From positions 68,479,371-68,543,370 of the forward strand of contig NC_053393.1 of the NCBI RefSeq assembly GCF_905171765.1: 64,000 bases of DNA, written 5' to 3'. The notes below the pieces were generated by a model. The model had not been told where the DNA came from. It saw nothing but the letters and a program-made list of their open reading frames with translations, and searched no databases. A program made the position numbers and the translations under genes. This DNA is from Bufo bufo (Eukaryota > Chordata > Amphibia > Anura > Bufonidae). Below, one piece after another: positions 1 to 11,802 of the stretch. The number at the start of each line of letters is the position of its first letter. Position 1 is the stretch's first letter.

Positions 1-868
1 AACCTGAGACAGCTGACTCTCTGCAAGGGCAGGTAATGATAAGTAATGTTCGTGACGCCAGTGCCAATTGAACGGTGGCACGCCGTTTGCTGATAGCAGG
101 AATAACTGAGGAACCACTTGATGTTAAAACAGAACTCAAACTTTAGTAGTCATCATGCATGGACATAGATGGAAGCGCAGTTCCTTTGAAGACAGTTGGT
201 TTCAATACATTTGATACAGGCAAAATATAGCAAGGTGACTTCAGAGTGTTAAACACAGGACTTGCAGTACAGGCGGCTTGCACTCTATTCCTGACTGATC
301 CTGGAACATAGAAACTCTTCTCCAAGGCCCGATGCCCTAGCTCTGGCGTATATCCTTGGTTTTATCCTTATCAAGTACCTCCTCTGTTGTCTTTAGTACC
401 TCTTGCTTTTCTGGACTTGCCTCTGTCTCTCTCAGTTTCGTCAGGCTGATTAACGGTGGTGTTCCTGCTTTTGCATATATAAACTCAGGAGGGGAACCTT
501 CTCCTTGGATCTGGAACCCGGTTACAGGGACTGCAATACCCTCTCCTGGTCTGCAGGCTCCAGGCCTGGACTTAACTCAGACATGGTCTAATCTCCAACC
601 TCAGCTCCCACTTCAACTCCACTTCCTTTCCCTGACTGGGCCTTATATAAACTAGGGCTCCCTAGCTCCCTCTAGTGACTAAGAGCTGGAATGACACCCC
701 TAGCAGGCCTGGACATGCACATTTTACAGTAACAGGAAAGTACATAGCATTACATTACATTATATTTTATGAAGATGACTTATACCAACCTCCCCATAAA
801 TAAGGGGAAACGACAGCACACAAGTGACCCTTCTGTAGTGACGGGTATTACAGCCCCCGTACACTACA
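1..868. repeat. LTR-like or unclassified repeat remnant
   Basis: No gene is recognisable. The segment shares a GTGACGCCA...CAATTG phrase with the repeat near 7705, and its right end (GTACACTACA) recurs at the start of the insertion at 3303, so it is probably interspersed repeat. TATATAA-like strings occur at about 475 and 643. Short open frames here lack recognisable protein features. The left limit lies outside the window. Confidence 0.3.
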
Positions 869-955
869 CATCTTTGCCGGGCCGCAAAGATATTCATTGC
901 GGGCCGCATGCGGCCCGCGGGCCGCATGTGGGCCGCATGTTTGACACCCATGGTC
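869..955. repeat. GC-rich GGGCCGCATG repeat, possible DNA-transposon end
   Basis: GGCCGCATG is repeated in direct and inverted orientation, followed by TTTGACACCCATG. This resembles ends of hAT-like non-autonomous elements, but the assignment is by general resemblance only. Confidence 0.3.
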
Positions 956-971
956 TAAACAAAATGCCATT

Positions 972-1532
972 TTATTAGATCGGATTGAGGACCTTGAGAA
1001 CCGGTCTAGACGAAACAATTTACGTCTTCTGGGCTTACCGGAAACGGTTAAACCGCAGGCCCTTATAAATCTATGTGAAAGGGAGCTACCGCTGGCTCTG
1101 GGGCTGGAGGGCTGCCACAAAGTGGAAAGAGCGCATAGAATAGGCCCTGCAGTGGAAATACAGCAGAGACTATTTAGGGAGACACGTGGCAGAACGCCTA
1201 GACCCCGTCAAGTGATAATGAAATTCCTGGACTACTGTGATAAGGAGGCAATACTCAGAGCTTTTAGATCTAGGAAGGGGCCGCTGAAGTTGATGGGGCA
1301 CTCAATTCTGTTGTTTGCGGACTATTCTACCGCGGTGGCGAAGAGGAGGAGAGAGTTTAGTCAGATATGCTCTATTCTACATCAGAGGCGGATTAAATTC
1401 CAATTATTATATCCAGCCAAGTTGCGGGTAACACACCCTGATGGAACTGTGACCATCTACAATGACCCGACAATAGCGGGGGAGTGGATGGACTCTTTAC
1501 AGATCCAGACAAGGGCGGCTGATGATGACTGA
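972..1532 (+). pseudogene. LINE ORF1p-like fragment (RRM and C-terminal domain)
   Basis: The continuous frame runs from a coiled-coil-like start (RIEDLENRSRRNNLRLLGLP) into VERAHRIG and then DYCDKEAILRAFR, FADYS, RRREF and LLYPAKLRV. These are signatures of the L1 ORF1 RNA-binding protein: RRM, then C-terminal domain. It lacks the N-terminal coiled coil because the LINE is truncated. In intact elements this trimeric RNA chaperone coats LINE RNA in cytoplasmic particles. The stop is at 1530-1532. Confidence 0.8.
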
Positions 1533-1714
1533 GAACACCAAGGAGGGACACCAAGACAGGAGCGATCCGGTGGCCCAGAGTGGAAAAGAGGAACAGATCT
1601 AGATCTTCGGGAAGCCAGGAATGGAGGCGGAAAATCCCCCAATCGCAAGGAGGCGTCTTATCCTAGGAGATGACTTAAGTATTATATATTCTGCCATGTG
1701 TCCAAAGACATACT

Positions 1715-1830
1715 GATAGGGACCTTAGATTGTGAGCCCCATTGGGGACAGTTGGATGCTAATGTCTGTAAAGCGCTGCAAAATATAGTAGCGCTATATA
1801 AGTGCATATAATAACGAAATAAATGTGAAG
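1715..1830 (+). repeat. SINE-like or LINE-tail insertion between ORF1 and ORF2
   Basis: The phrase TTGTGAGCCCCATTGGGGAC followed by GTAAAGCGCTGC and GCGCTATATAAG resembles the 3' tails of abundant amphibian SINE/L2-like repeats and ends in AATAAATG. No internal pol III promoter was confirmed, so it may be a tail fragment only. Confidence 0.4.
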
Positions 1831-2271
1831 GTGCTGATTACCTTTTAGAAAATGCTGTAATAGCTACCGTGGGGAGATCCCATGCTAAAGATTTTTATTT
1901 CTTTCAGAACGTATCTTTCCCAGGACCCATTGAATGTTGTTACGTTATATACCACTGTTTGGGTCACCTGGGTGGGCAGGCTACCCCTTTAAGTCTCATA
2001 TTGCTAATGTTGGAGATGTTCTATTACGACTATAACAAGGGGAGATCCCTTCTATAAAAGGTGGGAGGGGGATGCAGCCCAGAAAAAAGGAAGTTACTAA
2101 AGAAGTTAGTGAAGTGGTGTTCTAATAGGAGAGGGGAAATTTCGGGTGGGAGGGAAGGTACAGTTTTATTGTTGGGGAAAGTCTCTGTTTTCTTTGAAAC
2201 CTCTCTGGGCTTTTGTGGGATATTCATAACTCTCTGAGGCACATACTGTCATTGCAGCTATCAAACTCGTT

Positions 2272-3302
2272 ATGAGGGTGATATCTTGGAATATTAAAGG
2301 TTTGAGATCGCCTCATAAACGATGGATGATACTTAGACACCTCAAGAAACTTAAACCTGATGTAGTACCCATACAGGAGACTAATCTCGGGACAGGTGAC
2401 TTTGACAGAATGAAGAAATCTTGGGTAGGTACGGTGTTGGAGTCGAAAGCAGGGGGTATTAATATTGATCAATAAACAATTGAATAGCTGTGTTTTGCAG
2501 CACTCAGCTGACTCCCAGGGCAGATGGGTACGGGTACTGTTGCAGGTTCAGGAGACCCAATGTAGCATTTATAATATTTACGGTCCGAACACGGGGAATG
2601 CTCCTTTCTTCAAAGATGTGGAGATGATGTTGTTAGGGGATACCTGTGACAACAAGATTGTGGGTGGAGACTTTAATGCAGTAGCTCATGGGATTGAGGA
2701 TAGCAAAAAGGCTAGGGAAAGGGTGGGGATGGAAGGTCCCCAAGATCGAGCATTGAAGTCATTAATGGAGGGAGTGGGACTGATTGATCCGTGGCGCCAG
2801 CTTCACCCAGATGAAAGGAGCTATACCTTCTATTCCCACTCACAAAATTCCTGGTCTCGAATTGATTACATTTTAATACCTCATTCTCTGGTGCATAGAG
2901 TGGAGTTGACGGACATTGGTGACATTGTAATTTCGGATCATGCATCGGTTGTTCTAGTCTTGGGGAGGAGCACCAGAAGTTTGGGAAATGTGAAAAAGAC
3001 AGAGAATCGTTGAGGAGTACAGAGTTTGAGGCCAGATTGTGTAAATTTGGCAAAAAGTCTGGGAAGCTATTGGCCATTAGGCAACCTCAATTTATCAATT
3101 GTCTAAAGAATTCGGAGAGGGAGTTGGTACATAACCCAGCAAGTTGACCTGACCGATTCCCTTCTGGACAGGGTATGGCTTCCCAGACTGAGCACTGAAC
3201 AACTCTTGGTCCTAAATTCTGACATCTCCCTGATGGAACTTCAGGGTGTGGTTAAACAGTTAGGTAACTCAAAAGCACCGGGTCCGGATGGATTTACTGG
3301 GT
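2272..3302 (+). pseudogene. LINE ORF2 apurinic/apyrimidinic-like endonuclease, frameshifted
   Basis: Two overlapping frames (2272-2475 and 2465-3013) together carry the endonuclease motifs in order: ISWNIKGL, the catalytic-glutamate motif QETN, YGPN, GGDFNAV, SRIDYIL and SDHASV. In active LINEs this domain nicks the target DNA to prime reverse transcription. A frameshift near 2465 and a stop at 3011 break it. The frame fades into PGPDGFTG at about 3280-3302, where the next insertion cuts it. Confidence 0.8.
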
Positions 3303-4127
3303 GTGACGGTCACGTACACTACACACAGGGGGGAGGATAGTGACCACTGCGCTCCACCCTCACCCCTGGCCCTGCCTTCTTGCCTCACAAGTCCTAACTT
3401 GTGCAGCTTCTTTGTACCTGATGAAGGGGAGTGATTCCCCGAAACGCGTTGTATTGCTGCAATAAAAGATTCCTTCTTGATCCTGGTGACTGGTTGACGG
3501 TAATTTCGCGCCGTGGGACGTATTTTGTTTTCTCGCAAGTCCTAATGACAGGGGACAACTAGACGGCAGTCCCTAACTTAGGATACGTGCTGGGAAGACA
3601 GACAAGACAAATAACGGAACGTGAACGGACCGGGTCAATACCTAGAGAGCTACGCAGTACTAAGGAATGAGCAGAGAATAGTCAGGAAAAGTCGAGGTCA
3701 AATACCAGGAGAGAAACGAAGTACAACAGGAGTCCGCAAAGAATCGTCAGGTGGAAGTCGGGGTCAGGATACCAGGAGAGATGCGCAGTACAGGAGGAGC
3801 AGGAAAAGGATCGTCAGGGAACAGGATCAGGTGAGTATTCAGTAGTCCAACAAATAGCCAGGATCCTAGAATTAACAGGCAACCTGTGGCCAGCAGGCTG
3901 CCTGTATTTATAGTGGGGAGTGAGGGTCATGTGACGTGGCCAGCGTCACATGACCGACAGACAGACAAGTCGAGCACCGAGTTATAAGCTCGGCGCTCAA
4001 GGCAGACCTAGGAGCAGGGAGCCTCCCAGCTAGCAAAGCCGCCCTGGGAACGAGGTCAAACACAGATCCTCGCTCCCGAAGCTAAGCAGCAGGTCTGCGG
4101 CTGATGGGAGACCGAGTGCGCCTTTGG
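3303..4127. mobile_element. Unclassified roughly 825-base insertion splitting LINE ORF2
   Basis: The LINE frame stops after GFTG (about 3302) and resumes at GEYYKAL (about 4130). Flanks ACTGGG and ACCGGG look like a 6-base target duplication with one change. Inside are a CCCGAAACGCGTTG...AATAAAAG phrase seen in many amphibian repeats (about 3438-3470), a purine-rich tandem-like stretch at about 3650-3830, and a 5S-like motif near the right end. No coding capacity is recognised. Confidence 0.6.
4063..4125 (+). other. 5S rRNA-like internal-promoter motif inside the insertion
   Basis: GAAGCTAAGCAG (4078-4089) and GATGGGAGACCG (4103-4114) match two blocks of eukaryotic 5S rRNA in the right order. 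They are separated by 13 bases here, against about 22 in 5S rRNA. This is either a decayed 5S-derived SINE part or chance resemblance. It is not a functional 5S gene. Confidence 0.35.
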
Positions 4128-6526
4128 CGCCCCGTGAGACCGGGGAATACTATAAAGCTCTATCGAACCAGATCTTACCGGTTATGTTAGACTTGTTTAA
4201 TGAAGTCCTTAAAGGACACTCACTGTTAGATAGGGACAATATGTCTAACATCAAATTACTTCCTAAACCGGGCAAGGACCTCTTATTACCAGGGTCGTAC
4301 AGGCCCATCTCGTTAATTAATGTTGATGCTAAAATCCTATCTAAAATAATAGCTGATCGTCTGGCCAGAATATTACCCCATGTGATAGGGCACGAACAAG
4401 TAGGATTTGTTCAGGGAAGGTCCGCGGTGACAAATATTAGGACAGTGCTAACAGTTTTGGACAGAATACATGTCCCTGAAGGGGGAGAGTCTCCAGCCAT
4501 GCTTACATTAGACGCCGAAAAAGCTTTTGATAATGTCAGGTGGGCATGGCTGGAGGCAGTTCTGGATAAGATGGGATTCACTGGCGAGATCAGAGTCTTT
4601 TTGTCTCAGCTATATCATAAACCAACGGCTAGGGTTTACACGCAGGGCTTCCTATCTAGACCCTTTAGCTTGCAGAAGGGGACTCGCTAGGGTTACCCCC
4701 TGTCCCCCCTTCTGTTCAACCTAGCACTAGAACCATAAGCCAGAGAATTATGTAACTCTAATGTATTCTGAGGCATTAGAGTTGGTAACACTCAGGTGAA
4801 AGCTGCGCTATTCGCAGACGACGTCATATTATTTCTGGCGAAGCCACGGGGACATATCGGGGAGATATTTGAGACTTTGGAAGTGTTTAGGAGGTACTCT
4901 GGTTATAAAGTTAATTCCTCTAAATGTGAGCTTCTGCCTCCTGGCTAGGACAATAAACGTTCCTGGGTCTCTTCTCCTGGGATTGGTCTGTCGCTAGCTA
5001 AATCCCAAATTACTTACCTGGGGCATTAAAATAGGGAAGTCGCCACATTCCATCTATCAACTGAACTACCCACCACTGGTCACCAAAATCAAGAACGACC
5101 TTGATAGGTGTCAAAGATTGCCTCTGTCTATGATGGGAAGGTGCCACCTAGTCAAAATGATGGGGATGGCGCTGTTACTGTACCCTCTCCAAACTATACC
5201 TTTACTTTTACGTCATGCGGATGTTGCAAGGCTAGAAATTAAATTTGTTTGCTTTATTTGGAACGGAAAGAAGCCCAGAATTTCCTTACGAAAATTAAAG
5301 ATGCGAAAAGAGCACGAGGATCTTAATTTCCCTGACGTTCGGGGGTACAATATAGCATGTCTCAGTAGACACCTGATAGACTGGTTTAATGGTACGGCTT
5401 ACTACTCTAACATACACCTAGAACGACAATTAGCAGCACCCTGGGACTTGAGGGCACTTGTGCACACCAGTCTGCCCCGTCTCCCGTATTTAGCTAGACG
5501 TTCACTAATTTTAAGAGACTCCATCATTACTTGGAAGACTCTCAGGAAACTTTTCGGTTTACCGTATCAATTCTCCAAACATCTACCCATCCATAACAAC
5601 CCAACCTTTATTCCCGGGCAATACGAAAAACCCTTAAAGCACTGGGCGACTAGGGGAGTGAGGAAAATGGGGGACCTATTCCACGAACAAGAGGCTAGAT
5701 GGGCAACCTTGTCAGAATTGGAGGATAAGTGGAGCTTACGGGGCCCCAACATGTTTCCCTACATGCAAGTTAGGAATTACAGCAGAGAGTTTGGTAAAGG
5801 ATATCACCAATGAGTTACGACCAAACAAATTCCCTTCTCGTTAATAAAAGTAGAACTTCCATTTCGCTCTTATATAGCACTTTGAGGAACATATGGGATG
5901 ACTCAACTTCCAGAGGGCTCTTCAAGAGATGAGGCGTTCAATTGAACGTTCAGGACATTCAGCCTGTTGTCCGAGCAGTTATTATCGCCTTGAATAGAGT
6001 GGTATTAAACGAGAGGATTAGAGAAACACTTTTTAAGATCATCCATCACGCGATATATGGATTTGATCTGCCTGTAACAGGGACTAAACCTGATAGAATT
6101 ACCGCCTGCCCCAAGTGTTCTACGCCAAAAACTGACCTTTTTCATGGTTTGTGGAACTGCCCAAGGTTAGAGGAACTTTGGCGTCAGGTAGACCAAATCT
6201 TGAGAGGGACCAGCAATTACCAGAAAAAGCTGTCACCATCGATAGTTATTTTACACGCAGATAGTACGGGGGGATCCGTAGGAGATGGACAAGGGAAGGA
6301 GGTGGGCCTCACAGCGATAGGACACAAAGTGGTGCTGGGAGCTAAACAGTATCTGTTATCAAAGTGGTTAGAATCGGACGTCCCGACTGTTGAGGTATTG
6401 CTGAGACAACTGCGCCATACCTTTCATTTAGAATGGCTAGACGCTCTTACTAAAAAAAGAAACTTTAGGGAAAAAATTATACAGGACGTGGAAAAAATTC
6501 ATTCTAAAATACATACAGGAATCTGA
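4128..6526 (+). pseudogene. LINE ORF2 reverse transcriptase and C-terminal region, broken
   Basis: RT motifs are clear: LLPKPGKD, SYRPISLINVDAKILSKI, QVGFVQGR, LDAEKAFDNV, and the catalytic box FADDVILF at about 4810-4840. A TAG at 4688-4690 and further stops around 4945 and 5028 break the frame. Later segments (5118-5813, 5942-6526) hold the thumb and C-terminal part with CPKCSTP...H...WNCPRLEELW, a C-x2-C/H/C motif typical of L1-like ORF2 ends. The combination of endonuclease, FADD and C-terminal knuckle places it in the L1/Tx1 group. Confidence 0.85.
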
Positions 6527-6914
6527 GTATGCTACCATAATGAAACCTTTCCAGCTGACAACATGGTGTCTACAAGAAGACCTTAAGGGTCAGCTAGGCA
6601 AGTTGAAGCTGGGGAGACGAGAAACTGCTGAGGGGAGTTAGGAGTTGTATTACACCACACGTTTAGGAGGTATTGTAGAAGGGGCTTGTTAAGAGATGGC
6701 GTATACCCAGAGAGGGTTTGTTATAGGGTAACTTGGGGAAGGTTAGGGTGTAAACAATAAAAAATAGTTGTGTCAACACTTTATTTCACTGCTTATGAAT
6801 GTAATAATTAATATTGTACATGTGTTGTGATTCATGATTCATTTTTATTACAACCGATATGTATCTGTCGATTTCATTATGGCACAATGACAATAAAGAT
6901 TTGTTTAAAAAAAA

Positions 6915-7560
6915 AGAACTGGCGGGACTAGAACATGGAGACACCAGAGGCAGCACAGAGGAGCGGAGCAGAGGGGAGCTGGTAAGTATGAATCCTTAGC
7001 GTAGTGGGGCAGGCTGCCGGCACTTAGTAAAATATTATTACAGGAGAATCCCTTTACGTTTAGAACAAGCAGAGATATAAATGTATAAAATACAAGTTTT
7101 ACAGAATCTTTTCCCATAAAACGACATATCAATCTGCTCAGCTCCTCCTGCTCTGTAACCTGCTGCCTGCATTACCTGGTGACAGGTTCTCTCTAAGGTG
7201 ACTCTGTTGCTTCACATTTACTGATGTCAGTCACACATTCATCCTCTTTTTCTCTGTGTTTCTAGGTGACACTGGGAATTCAGTCTGCTTCCAGTTAGAA
7301 TTCCTGCCTTTGTTTCCTAGCAATATTGTAGTGTGAACCTCTAATGAAAACTGGTGTTCACCATGGTGCCCATACATCAGAGTGATTGTAAACCCTCAGC
7401 TTTTGCAGTTTTTTCTTTGTGCATTAATAGTCTTAATTGCGTCTAATGCGATACTTGGGTTTTTTATGTGCTAAGAATATGATTTTTTTTTTTTTTTTTT
7501 ACACACACCTATAAGTATAAGTACATTTATAAATACGCTGTTAGGGTACATGCGTAAAGC
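6915..7560. other. No gene seen
   Basis: This is unique-looking AT-rich sequence after the LINE poly(A) tail, with an 18-base poly(T) run at about 7483-7500. I see no coding exon, RNA gene or clear repeat. Confidence 0.5.
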
Positions 7561-8688
7561 ATTGTCATAGGTACGGACCCTCTAGGATGGCAAATGAGGG
7601 TCCTTACCTCAGAGTCAAAAGTACTTTTGCAGTAAGCCGGATTGGACTAATGCACACTGGCGCAACAATATGCACTGACTGGGTCAGGTGTAAATTATAG
7701 TTTTGTGACGCCAATTGCAGCGTGCGCAGGGTACAGTCTCAGGGCCCTTTAAGGTGTTGCAACTCACGTACCAGGTTAGTAATGCCAGAGTGGTATAATG
7801 TCTCTGTGTAGTAGTAGGTATAGTGTCAACGGTGTCTCCTACCTTGGTACGGCTGGACTCCTGGATCCTGGCTCACTTGCAATAAATGAGTGTGTTGCTA
7901 GTAGGAGTAATTGAGGGATTTTGGTAGCAGTAAATGAGATCCAGACTTGTCATACAATTCAACTTGTCTTTACTGATTGCAGCTTGAATCCATACGAGAT
8001 ACAGCATTAGTCTTTTAGGTCCCAGCAGGATTTGCCAATGTATGGCAGGGATCAATATCTCTTCTGCATCTAGCATGTGCCTGGGAAATATGGCAGGAAT
8101 CTGTCTTCTGCTCTGTCTATCTTCTGCTTGGTGTGGGGACTGACTAGCTGAGGAGGAATTTGGCTTCTCCTGGTATCTGGATAGTTACTCACAGTTCTGC
8201 TCACAGGGAATGGTTCGTCCTGGAGATCTGGAGGTGCTGCTTGCTTTTCACCAGTTGATGCTGAAGGCTCAGACTGGGGATGAAGATCTTTGGCCTCAGC
8301 CGAGGCACGATCAGGGCTGGGATCCCTAAAACTGGGAGCTCCTACCAGCACAGCCTTCCCCTAGCAGGGGTAGCTGGCACACTAACATTAACTTCCTTTC
8401 CTCCCCATGAGACAGGACATGGGCCAGCCCACTTCTGCTCATAAAGGGGGGAGCTAAACTGGAATGTACTATTCCAGTCTAGATATGCTAAACTGTCACT
8501 AAGGTCCTGCTAAACATTGCTGCCACCCGCTGGTGTACATTGAAATTACAGCAAATACATTTAACAAGGATTAGAAGATGCACATTTGTGAGACTATGAT
8601 GTTAAATTATACCAGATGACAAGATAAATACACTTAACATGTTATAGCGGGGTAAAAGTGTTTAGTAACATAACTCTGGGATGTTACA
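7561..8688 (-). repeat. Possible LTR-type repeat, minus orientation
   Basis: Read on the minus strand the segment begins TGTAACATCCCAGAG at 8688, a start seen in amphibian LTRs. It shares a TGTGACGCCAATTG phrase with the repeat at the left window edge. The other boundary and a target duplication were not fixed. A CTTTG follows 8688 and another CTTTG occurs at 7415-7419, which may be chance. No coding. Confidence 0.35.
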
Positions 8689-9214
8689 CTTTGTGTCCTG
8701 CCTTTTGGAGCCTACATGAATTCCCATTTTCTTCCTTTACAGCAATGCTTCTAGGAAAGAATACCTATATAATAAAGCATCCGTGAAGACTCTTTTTTTA
8801 AATCAGAGATTGATTAAAAAAAAAAAGTGTCTGCCGCTAAAATCAGATCATACAGAGGTATAATTTGGTCCCATAGTGGGCCATGGTTGCTGCATTCCAG
8901 ATACATACAATAACTGTATATAATAGGCCTAAAGTCTACTCAGTTAAAAGGGTATTCTGGTTGGTAAAAGTTATCCCCTATCTATCGGTATCGATTACAA
9001 GAACGCCCGCATACGCCCCGCAGCTCACGTGAAATGACCAGAGCGGCCAGTTGCACATGCGTGCGGCCGCTCCATTAATTTCTATCAGAGTTTCTGAGAT
9101 AGCCAAGTACAGCTCCAATCATTTCAGGGGAGCAGCAGGGGGTATGTGGCCCTCATTCTAATGATCAGTGGGAATCCCAGCAGTAGAACTCCCACCGATC
9201 TAAAAGTTATCCCC

Positions 9215-9707
9215 GCCATGTGTATCGAACCCCTGGCGGCCAAGATCAGGGCCTGCCCGGACATCAGAGGTGTTATAGTCAAGGACAGGGAGTTTAAGCC
9301 ATCGCTATATGCTGACGATATCCTTCTTACCCTTACCAAGCTTCACATTTCCCTACCAAACCTCCACTCCATCCTACGGGAGTTTGGTCGTCTCTCGGGG
9401 TCAGCACCCATAAAACTGAGGCCCTCCCTCTTAATCTTTCTCAGAAGACCCTGGGCTCCCTCAGAGTTAACTTTCCTTTCCATTGGAAGACGGACTCACT
9501 GCGATATTTGGGTGTTGACCTCACTCCCCGATATGGAGAGCTTTACAAAGCTAATTTCCCACGTATATATGCTGAGATTAGGGGTCTTCTAGATAGGTGG
9601 CATCCTCTCTCACTCTCTCTCATGGGGCGTATTGCTGCGACTAAAATGACGATCTTGCCCAAGCTTCTGTACCTTTTTGAGACCTTACTGATTAAAGTCC
9701 CCCTTAA
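9215..9707 (+). pseudogene. LINE reverse transcriptase fragment (YADD box)
   Basis: The fragment opens with CIEPLAAKIRA, then IRGVIVKDREFKPSLYADDILL, which holds the catalytic YADD. A frameshift near 9410 moves the reading into the frame with YLGVDLTP-like sequence, IRGLLDRW, LSLMGRIAATKMTILPKLLYLF and KVPL. The N-terminal part of ORF2 (endonuclease and RT fingers) is missing through 5' truncation. The frame is then cut by the MITE at 9708. Confidence 0.8.
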
Positions 9708-10065
9708 AGGGAACCTGTCACCGGGATTTTGGGTATAGAGCTGAGGACATGGGTTGCTAGATGGCCACTAGCACATCCGCAATACCCAGTCCCCATAGCT
9801 CTGTGTGCTTTTATTGTGTAAAAAAAACGATTTGATACATATGCAAATTAACATGAGATGAGTCAGAACTTGAAAATATGACTCTTCTCTGGTCACACAA
9901 GTAAGATATGACTCTTTTATGTTAATTTGCATATGTATCAAATCATTTTTTTTACACAATAAAAGCACACAGAGCTATTGGGACTGGATATTGCGGATGT
10001 GCTAGTGGCCATCTAGCAGCCCATGTCCTCAGCTCTATACACAAAATCCCGGTGACAGGTTCCCT
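9708..10065. mobile_element. Palindromic TTAA-flanked MITE (piggyBac-like), copy 1
   Basis: Flanked by TTAA at 9704-9707 and 10066-10069. The ends are AGGGAACCTGTCACCGGGA and its complement. The whole element is a near palindrome with an AT-rich centre. Removing it with one TTAA joins the LINE frame (KVPL to KDLRSIQ), so it inserted after the LINE. A second copy is at 38072-38431. Confidence 0.85.
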
Positions 10066-10069
10066 TTAA

Positions 10070-11284
10070 GGATCTGAGATCCATTCAATCTCACCTCCTT
10101 AGATTCATATGGGCGGGAAGGCGGCACAGAATCCCGCGGTCGGTCCTCCTATCTAGTAGGCACCAGGGTGGTCTAGGGGTCCCGGATCTGTCCAAATATT
10201 ACTGGGCGGCTCAGCTACGTTCTGTCAAAGCCTGGGCTTCCTTGCACCCATATTCTGTCTGGATGCAGGTAGAAAGACTCTGCATGGCTCCTGTACATCC
10301 TAACTCCTTGTTATGGTCCGGACCTGACAGGACTCTGCCAGCCAAGGACCTCCTAGGGCCCATGGCTTGTACCAGACGCATCTGGCAGCAGTGCAGTAGC
10401 AAATTCCCTCTGGAGTCCAATCACGAGGCCATGGTTTCAGCGGGGGTGTTTCGGTTTGCTGATATTGTGGACCCCTTCACTAGGGTCCTTCTGCCATTTT
10501 CTACCCTGCAGGCCAAATATGATCTCCCCCCCTCCTCCAACTTCTTTTATATCCAGATTAGGCACTTCGCCCAGTCCATTTTTTCAGGGGTCACAGTTTC
10601 CCTTCCGACTCCCTTTGAACGCCTTTGCAGGGAAGGGATACACGCGAAAGGTTTGATTTCTGAGATTTACTCCATATTGCTGACTCCCTTCCCTGATCGG
10701 GTCCAAAGGCATTCCTATATGGTGCAGTGGGAGGAATATCTGGGGAGGGCCTTGCCGGACACACTCTGGCACCTTATATGGAGGAGGGCAGCGAAATCAT
10801 CTATGTCGGTACTTCATCAGGAGAACCAATATAAAATCTTAATGTACTGGTATCACACTCCTGACCTCCTCCATAGAATGAATCCAGTAGTCCCGGGTGA
10901 TTGTTGGAGATGTGGCTTACATAGGGGTACGTTGCCTCACATTTTTTGGGACTGTCCCAAGATATGCCCCTACTGGACCGGAGTAGGCGCCCTCCTGAGT
11001 GATCTCTTTGGATTTGAAATCCGACCTGATCCTTTGTCCTTCCTGCTCAATGTGGTCCCCATACAAGTTAAAAAACACGCACTCAAGCTACTGCTACTGA
11101 TACTAACAGCAGCTCGTTGTCTAGTCTCCCGAGCTTGGAAAAGCCCCGAACCACCACGGGTCTCTGATTTGTATGCCAGGGTGATGGAGGTCCAAACAAT
11201 GGAGTACTCCACTGCTATGTTCCAGGACAAAATGGCACTCTTCAACGCCATATGGGATAATTACTGGGCCACTAGACAACCTTG
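10070..11284 (+). pseudogene. LINE ORF2 C-terminal region
   Basis: This is an open frame of about 400 codons continuing ORF2 after the MITE. It starts DLRSIQSHLLRFIWAGRRHR, continues through GGLGVPDLSKYYWAAQLRS, and ends with CWRCGLHRGTLPHIFWDCP (about 10901-10957), the C-x2-C...H...C motif at the C-terminus of L1-like ORF2p. The frame stops at 11282-11284. There are no stops in this piece, so decay is mild, but the element cannot move because its 5' half is absent. Confidence 0.8.
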
Positions 11285-11802
11285 ACAATCTCATGTGAAA
11301 GAAATGTTCCCTTCCCCCTCCCCCCCCCCCCCATTATGTCTTTGTCTATGTCATTTGTCTTGTCTGTTAGGTATTTGCTGGGTTGAGCATTATTGGCTGA
11401 GAAGCTCCGGGCTTTTGGGTCTTTAAGGCTCTCCCGCTCCTTCCTGATGTCTTTTTGTTTAAGATACATTGCATAGTAGTCCTTGGTCGGACTGGTTTCA
11501 GATAGACACGGTCTCAGTTAGCCCATTTTATTGCTTTATTTTTGTTTGGTCTTTCATTCTTCATCACTGACTATTCTCAAGTGTTACATATTTCCATTTA
11601 ATATGTATGTGATGTATTTCGTGTATCATCCTTACTTTGTACTTCTGTGCATTATTCCATTGTAAAAGTGTATTTTCATCTTTGTTTTATTTATCAATAA
11701 ATATACAATTATAAAAGTTATCCCCTATCCTGTGTATATGGAATAATTTCGACCAACCGGAATACCATTATTGACTATAAACGTCCTGGGCGGTCGGGTT
11801 TA

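Larger units (their letters stand above)
956..6914 (+). mobile_element. Degraded L1-superfamily LINE, 5' truncated, with nested insertions
   Basis: The order is ORF1 remnant (972-1532), ORF2 endonuclease (2272-3302), reverse transcriptase (from 4128), a C-terminal Cys/His motif (about 6109-6160), then AATAAAG and a poly(A) tail ending near 6914. That is the layout of L1/Tx1-type non-LTR retrotransposons. ORF1 starts abruptly, so the 5' end is lost. Stops and frameshifts split ORF2, and a roughly 825-base element interrupts it at 3303. The copy is dead. Confidence 0.85.
9215..11711 (+). mobile_element. L1-superfamily LINE 3' half with a 14-base target duplication
   Basis: TAAAAGTTATCCCC occurs at 9201-9214 and again at 11712-11725, flanking a 5'-truncated LINE that ends in an AT-rich tail with AATAAATATACA. 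It carries the RT YADD box, the thumb and a C-terminal Cys/His motif. The long open frame (10070-11284) shows it is younger than the LINE at 956-6914. A 358-base MITE splits it at 9704. Confidence 0.88.
8948..11767. repeat. TTAA-type MITE interrupted by a LINE
   Basis: The element starts after TTAA (8944-8947) with AAGGGTATTCTGGTTGGT, and its matching inverted end GACCAACCGGAATACC is at 11751-11766. The two halves, 8948-9214 and 11726-11767, were split by the LINE insertion. The outer right TTAA is degraded. Confidence 0.55.

Noticed and set aside
356..655. Plus-strand open frame of 99 codons
   Set aside because: No family resemblance and it lies in repeat-like sequence.
4063..4125. Functional 5S rRNA gene
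   Set aside because: Only two short blocks match, spacing is wrong, and flanking 5S sequence is absent.
7415..8693. CTTTG pair as a target duplication defining an LTR
   Set aside because: A five-base match can occur by chance over this distance and the left end lacks the inverted-repeat partner of TGTAACA.
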